Shown: positions 6,376 to 7,465 of the stretch, in pieces
Layout: each line of letters starts with the position of its first letter
How positions within the stretch are numbered: position 1 is the stretch's first letter
Assembly: GCA_964650405.1 (NCBI GenBank)
Contig: CAZYTO010000280.1
Coordinates: 1-7,465, forward strand
DNA length: 7,465 nucleotides
Direction of reading: 5' to 3'
From: CAZYTO01 sp964650405
Lineage (GTDB): Bacteria > Acidobacteriota > Thermoanaerobaculia > Gp7-AA8
The notes under the pieces: model-generated
What the model was told of the DNA's origin: nothing
What the model saw: only the letters and a program-made list of their open reading frames with translations
Databases searched by the model: none
Program-made: the position numbers and the translations under genes

Positions 6376-6403
6376 AGCGAACAGCGACCAGCGATCAGCG
6401 AAC
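6376..6403. repeat. Four tandem heptads (AGCGANC) between convergent genes
   Basis: Four exact seven-base units in a row follow AGCGA-(A/C/T)-C, with only the sixth base changing. A weaker run of the same flavour extends left to about 6363. The array fills the 43-base gap between the stop at 6361 and the VWA stop codon at 6405-6407. It has no strong stem, so it is not an obvious terminator. The similar period-7 sequence at 901-949 is also between convergent stops. Confidence 0.85.
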
Positions 6404-6404
6404 C

Positions 6405-7190
6405 TCACCCTCCGAAACCGCCTGCCGCCACGCGCTTGAACGATCCGCCGCCCTGGCTCGTGCGGATGGCCGTCTGGCTGATGACGCGGAACGCGGCCCG
6501 GATGTCCGTGGGCGACGATCCCGGGGTGAGAATCCAGCGATCCTCGATCCCCATCTCGTGAAACACGCGCCGGAAGTCGGTCACGCCACTGAGCCCGACC
6601 GCGGCCACGATGTGGCCCTCGGTCTTCAGCATGTCGCTCACGATCGCCTTCACACCGCGCGCATCGTAGCGGCGCGACTTGCAGTCGGCGCCGTCCGTGA
6701 GGATCACCGTGACGCTGCGCGACGGCACGCCGGCGGCGGTGAGCTCCTGCGTCTTGGCCACGACCGTCCCGAGAATGGCCACGCTCTCGTCGTACAAGGG
6801 CGTGCTGCCGCTGGCCCGGTAGCTGCGGTCGTCGAGCGCCGTCGTCTGGCTGACCGGCATGTAGGCGCAGAGCACCTTGCCGTTCAGGTAGCGTGTGTGG
6901 ACGAGAATGCCGCCCTCCTGCTTCGAAGCCTTCAGGGCATTGAGGATGGCGTTGTAGCCGTCGATGACCAGTTGTTCGTTGTGCCCGGAATGGATCGAAC
7001 TGGAATCGTCGACCAGCAGCGTCAGGAGGAACACCTCACTGGCCGGCACGTCGTCCACGGCGATTCCGAGGCCCTGCTGAATCTTCGCGCCGAGGTCGGG
7101 CAGCGACAGAAGTTGATGGGACGGAGCTGACAGCGCGCCGTCGTCCAGCGAAGCATCAAAGAGGTCCTGCAGATTGCGGTCGTTGCTCAT
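6405..7190 (-). CDS. VWA (von Willebrand factor A) domain protein with intact MIDAS
   Basis: This 261-residue protein is one VWA domain with short extensions. VWA domains bind protein ligands through a metal ion held at the MIDAS site. All elements are visible: DxSxS in LLVDDSSSIHSG (D61, S63, S65), the threonine in SGSTPLYD (T130) and the aspartate in ILTDGADC (D166). There is no signal peptide or membrane segment, so it is probably cytoplasmic. The first 45 residues are not recognised, and the tail is rich in glycine (GGGSFKRVAAGGFGG). The ATG at 7190 has an excellent ribosome site, AAGGAG, seven bases upstream and overlapping the TGA of the preceding gene, so translation of the two is probably coupled. 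The ligand is unknown; as a cytoplasmic VWA beside an amidohydrolase-like gene it may be a scaffold or chaperone for a partner encoded nearby. Confidence 0.85.
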   Translation of the reverse strand: MSNDRNLQDLFDASLDDGALSAPSHQLLSLPDLGAKIQQGLGIAVDDVPASEVFLLTLLVDDSSSIHSGHNEQLVIDGYNAILNALKASKQEGGILVHTRYLNGKVLCAYMPVSQTTALDDRSYRASGSTPLYDESVAILGTVVAKTQELTAAGVPSRSVTVILTDGADCKSRRYDARGVKAIVSDMLKTEGHIVAAVGLSGVTDFRRVFHEMGIEDRWILTPGSSPTDIRAAFRVISQTAIRTSQGGGSFKRVAAGGFGG

Positions 7191-7202
7191 GGTCTCACTC
7201 CT

Positions 7203-7465
7203 TCAGTTGACGGCGATCCAGGAGTCGATCGGGTCCGTGGAGCGCACCACGTGCATCCCGGCATTGGAGAAGCGATCGAAGGCGCGCTGGGCGTCGGGCG
7301 TGAAGTCGGCCACGAACCCTCCCTGCCCGTCGGGCACGGCCACGGCGGACATGCAGTCGGCCATGATGTAGACCTTCGCGGCCAGCTTCGGATCGTGCTG
7401 CACGATCTGGTCGAGCAGGTCGTCGATGCTGCTCTTCACGCAGTGGCTGGCGGCCTGGCCGGCGA
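7203..7465 (-). CDS. Cysteine hydrolase (isochorismatase/nicotinamidase superfamily), C-terminal part (runs off right edge)
   Basis: Only the last 86 or so codons are in the window. The visible part starts AGQAASHCVKSSIDDLL. This matches the active-site segment of the superfamily, in which a small-residue turn precedes the nucleophilic cysteine (here the C encoded at 7442-7440, in SHCV). It is followed by the strand VYIMADCMSAVAV and then FTPDAQRAFDRFSNAGMHVV and RSTDPIDSW. Members hydrolyse amides such as nicotinamide or the vinyl ether of isochorismate, and sequence this short does not tell which. The GTG at 7439 should not be taken as the start: it has no ribosome site, and it lies just after the catalytic cysteine codon. 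The frame is open to the window edge. Twelve bases separate its stop from the VWA gene, so the two form an operon. Confidence 0.75.
   Translation of the reverse strand, partial: AGQAASHCVKSSIDDLLDQIVQHDPKLAAKVYIMADCMSAVAVPDGQGGFVADFTPDAQRAFDRFSNAGMHVVRSTDPIDSWIAVN

Noticed and set aside
6363..6403. Possible CRISPR-like or phage attachment repeat
   Set aside because: The units are seven bases long, contiguous and without spacers, and no cas, integrase or tRNA gene is near.

Overview
The window is GC-rich bacterial chromosome. It carries core genes (pilM, rpmB, rel), two small enzyme genes, and a less ordinary right half. The PilM, L28 and Rel sequences, the high GC and the short degenerate heptad repeats between genes fit a deep-branching Gram-negative bacterium with type IV pili. 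Acidobacteriota or a relative is my best guess, an inference that only a database comparison could settle.

Left region (1-950). A type IV pilus assembly gene, pilM, reads leftward off the window edge from a GTG at 464. Divergent from it is rpmB (L28, 701-895). The 236-base gap holds a credible promoter for each gene and a 24-bp tandem duplication that copies the rpmB -35 region. rpmB converges on the bifunctional (p)ppGpp synthetase/hydrolase gene rel (948-3134, minus). The 52 bases around the two stop codons form a perfect 15-bp inverted repeat, probably a shared terminator.

Middle region (3135-4290). Divergent from rel is a tight two-gene unit: a PaaI-like hotdog thioesterase (best start GTG 3316) and, six bases on, a DinB-fold putative metalloprotein. 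The rel-thioesterase gap holds a period-7 degenerate repeat and a small hairpin next to the thioesterase Shine-Dalgarno.

Right region (4291-7465). A long gene (about 4343-6361) encodes an N-terminal SAM-dependent methyltransferase followed by what look like two degenerate Nudix-type domains. As given, it is broken by two single-base frameshifts of opposite sign, both in T runs. Repairing both gives one continuous 672-residue protein. It ends convergently with a minus-strand operon: a VWA-domain protein with a complete MIDAS metal site and, upstream of it, the C-terminal part of a cysteine hydrolase of the isochorismatase/nicotinamidase superfamily that runs off the right edge. Four tandem heptads of AGCGANC type fill the convergent gap.

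The most interesting items are the methyltransferase/double-Nudix-like architecture with its paired frameshifts, the VWA-cysteine hydrolase pair beside it, and one style of period-7 repeat in three separate intergenic gaps. I saw no tRNA, rRNA, CRISPR array, transposase or integrase.
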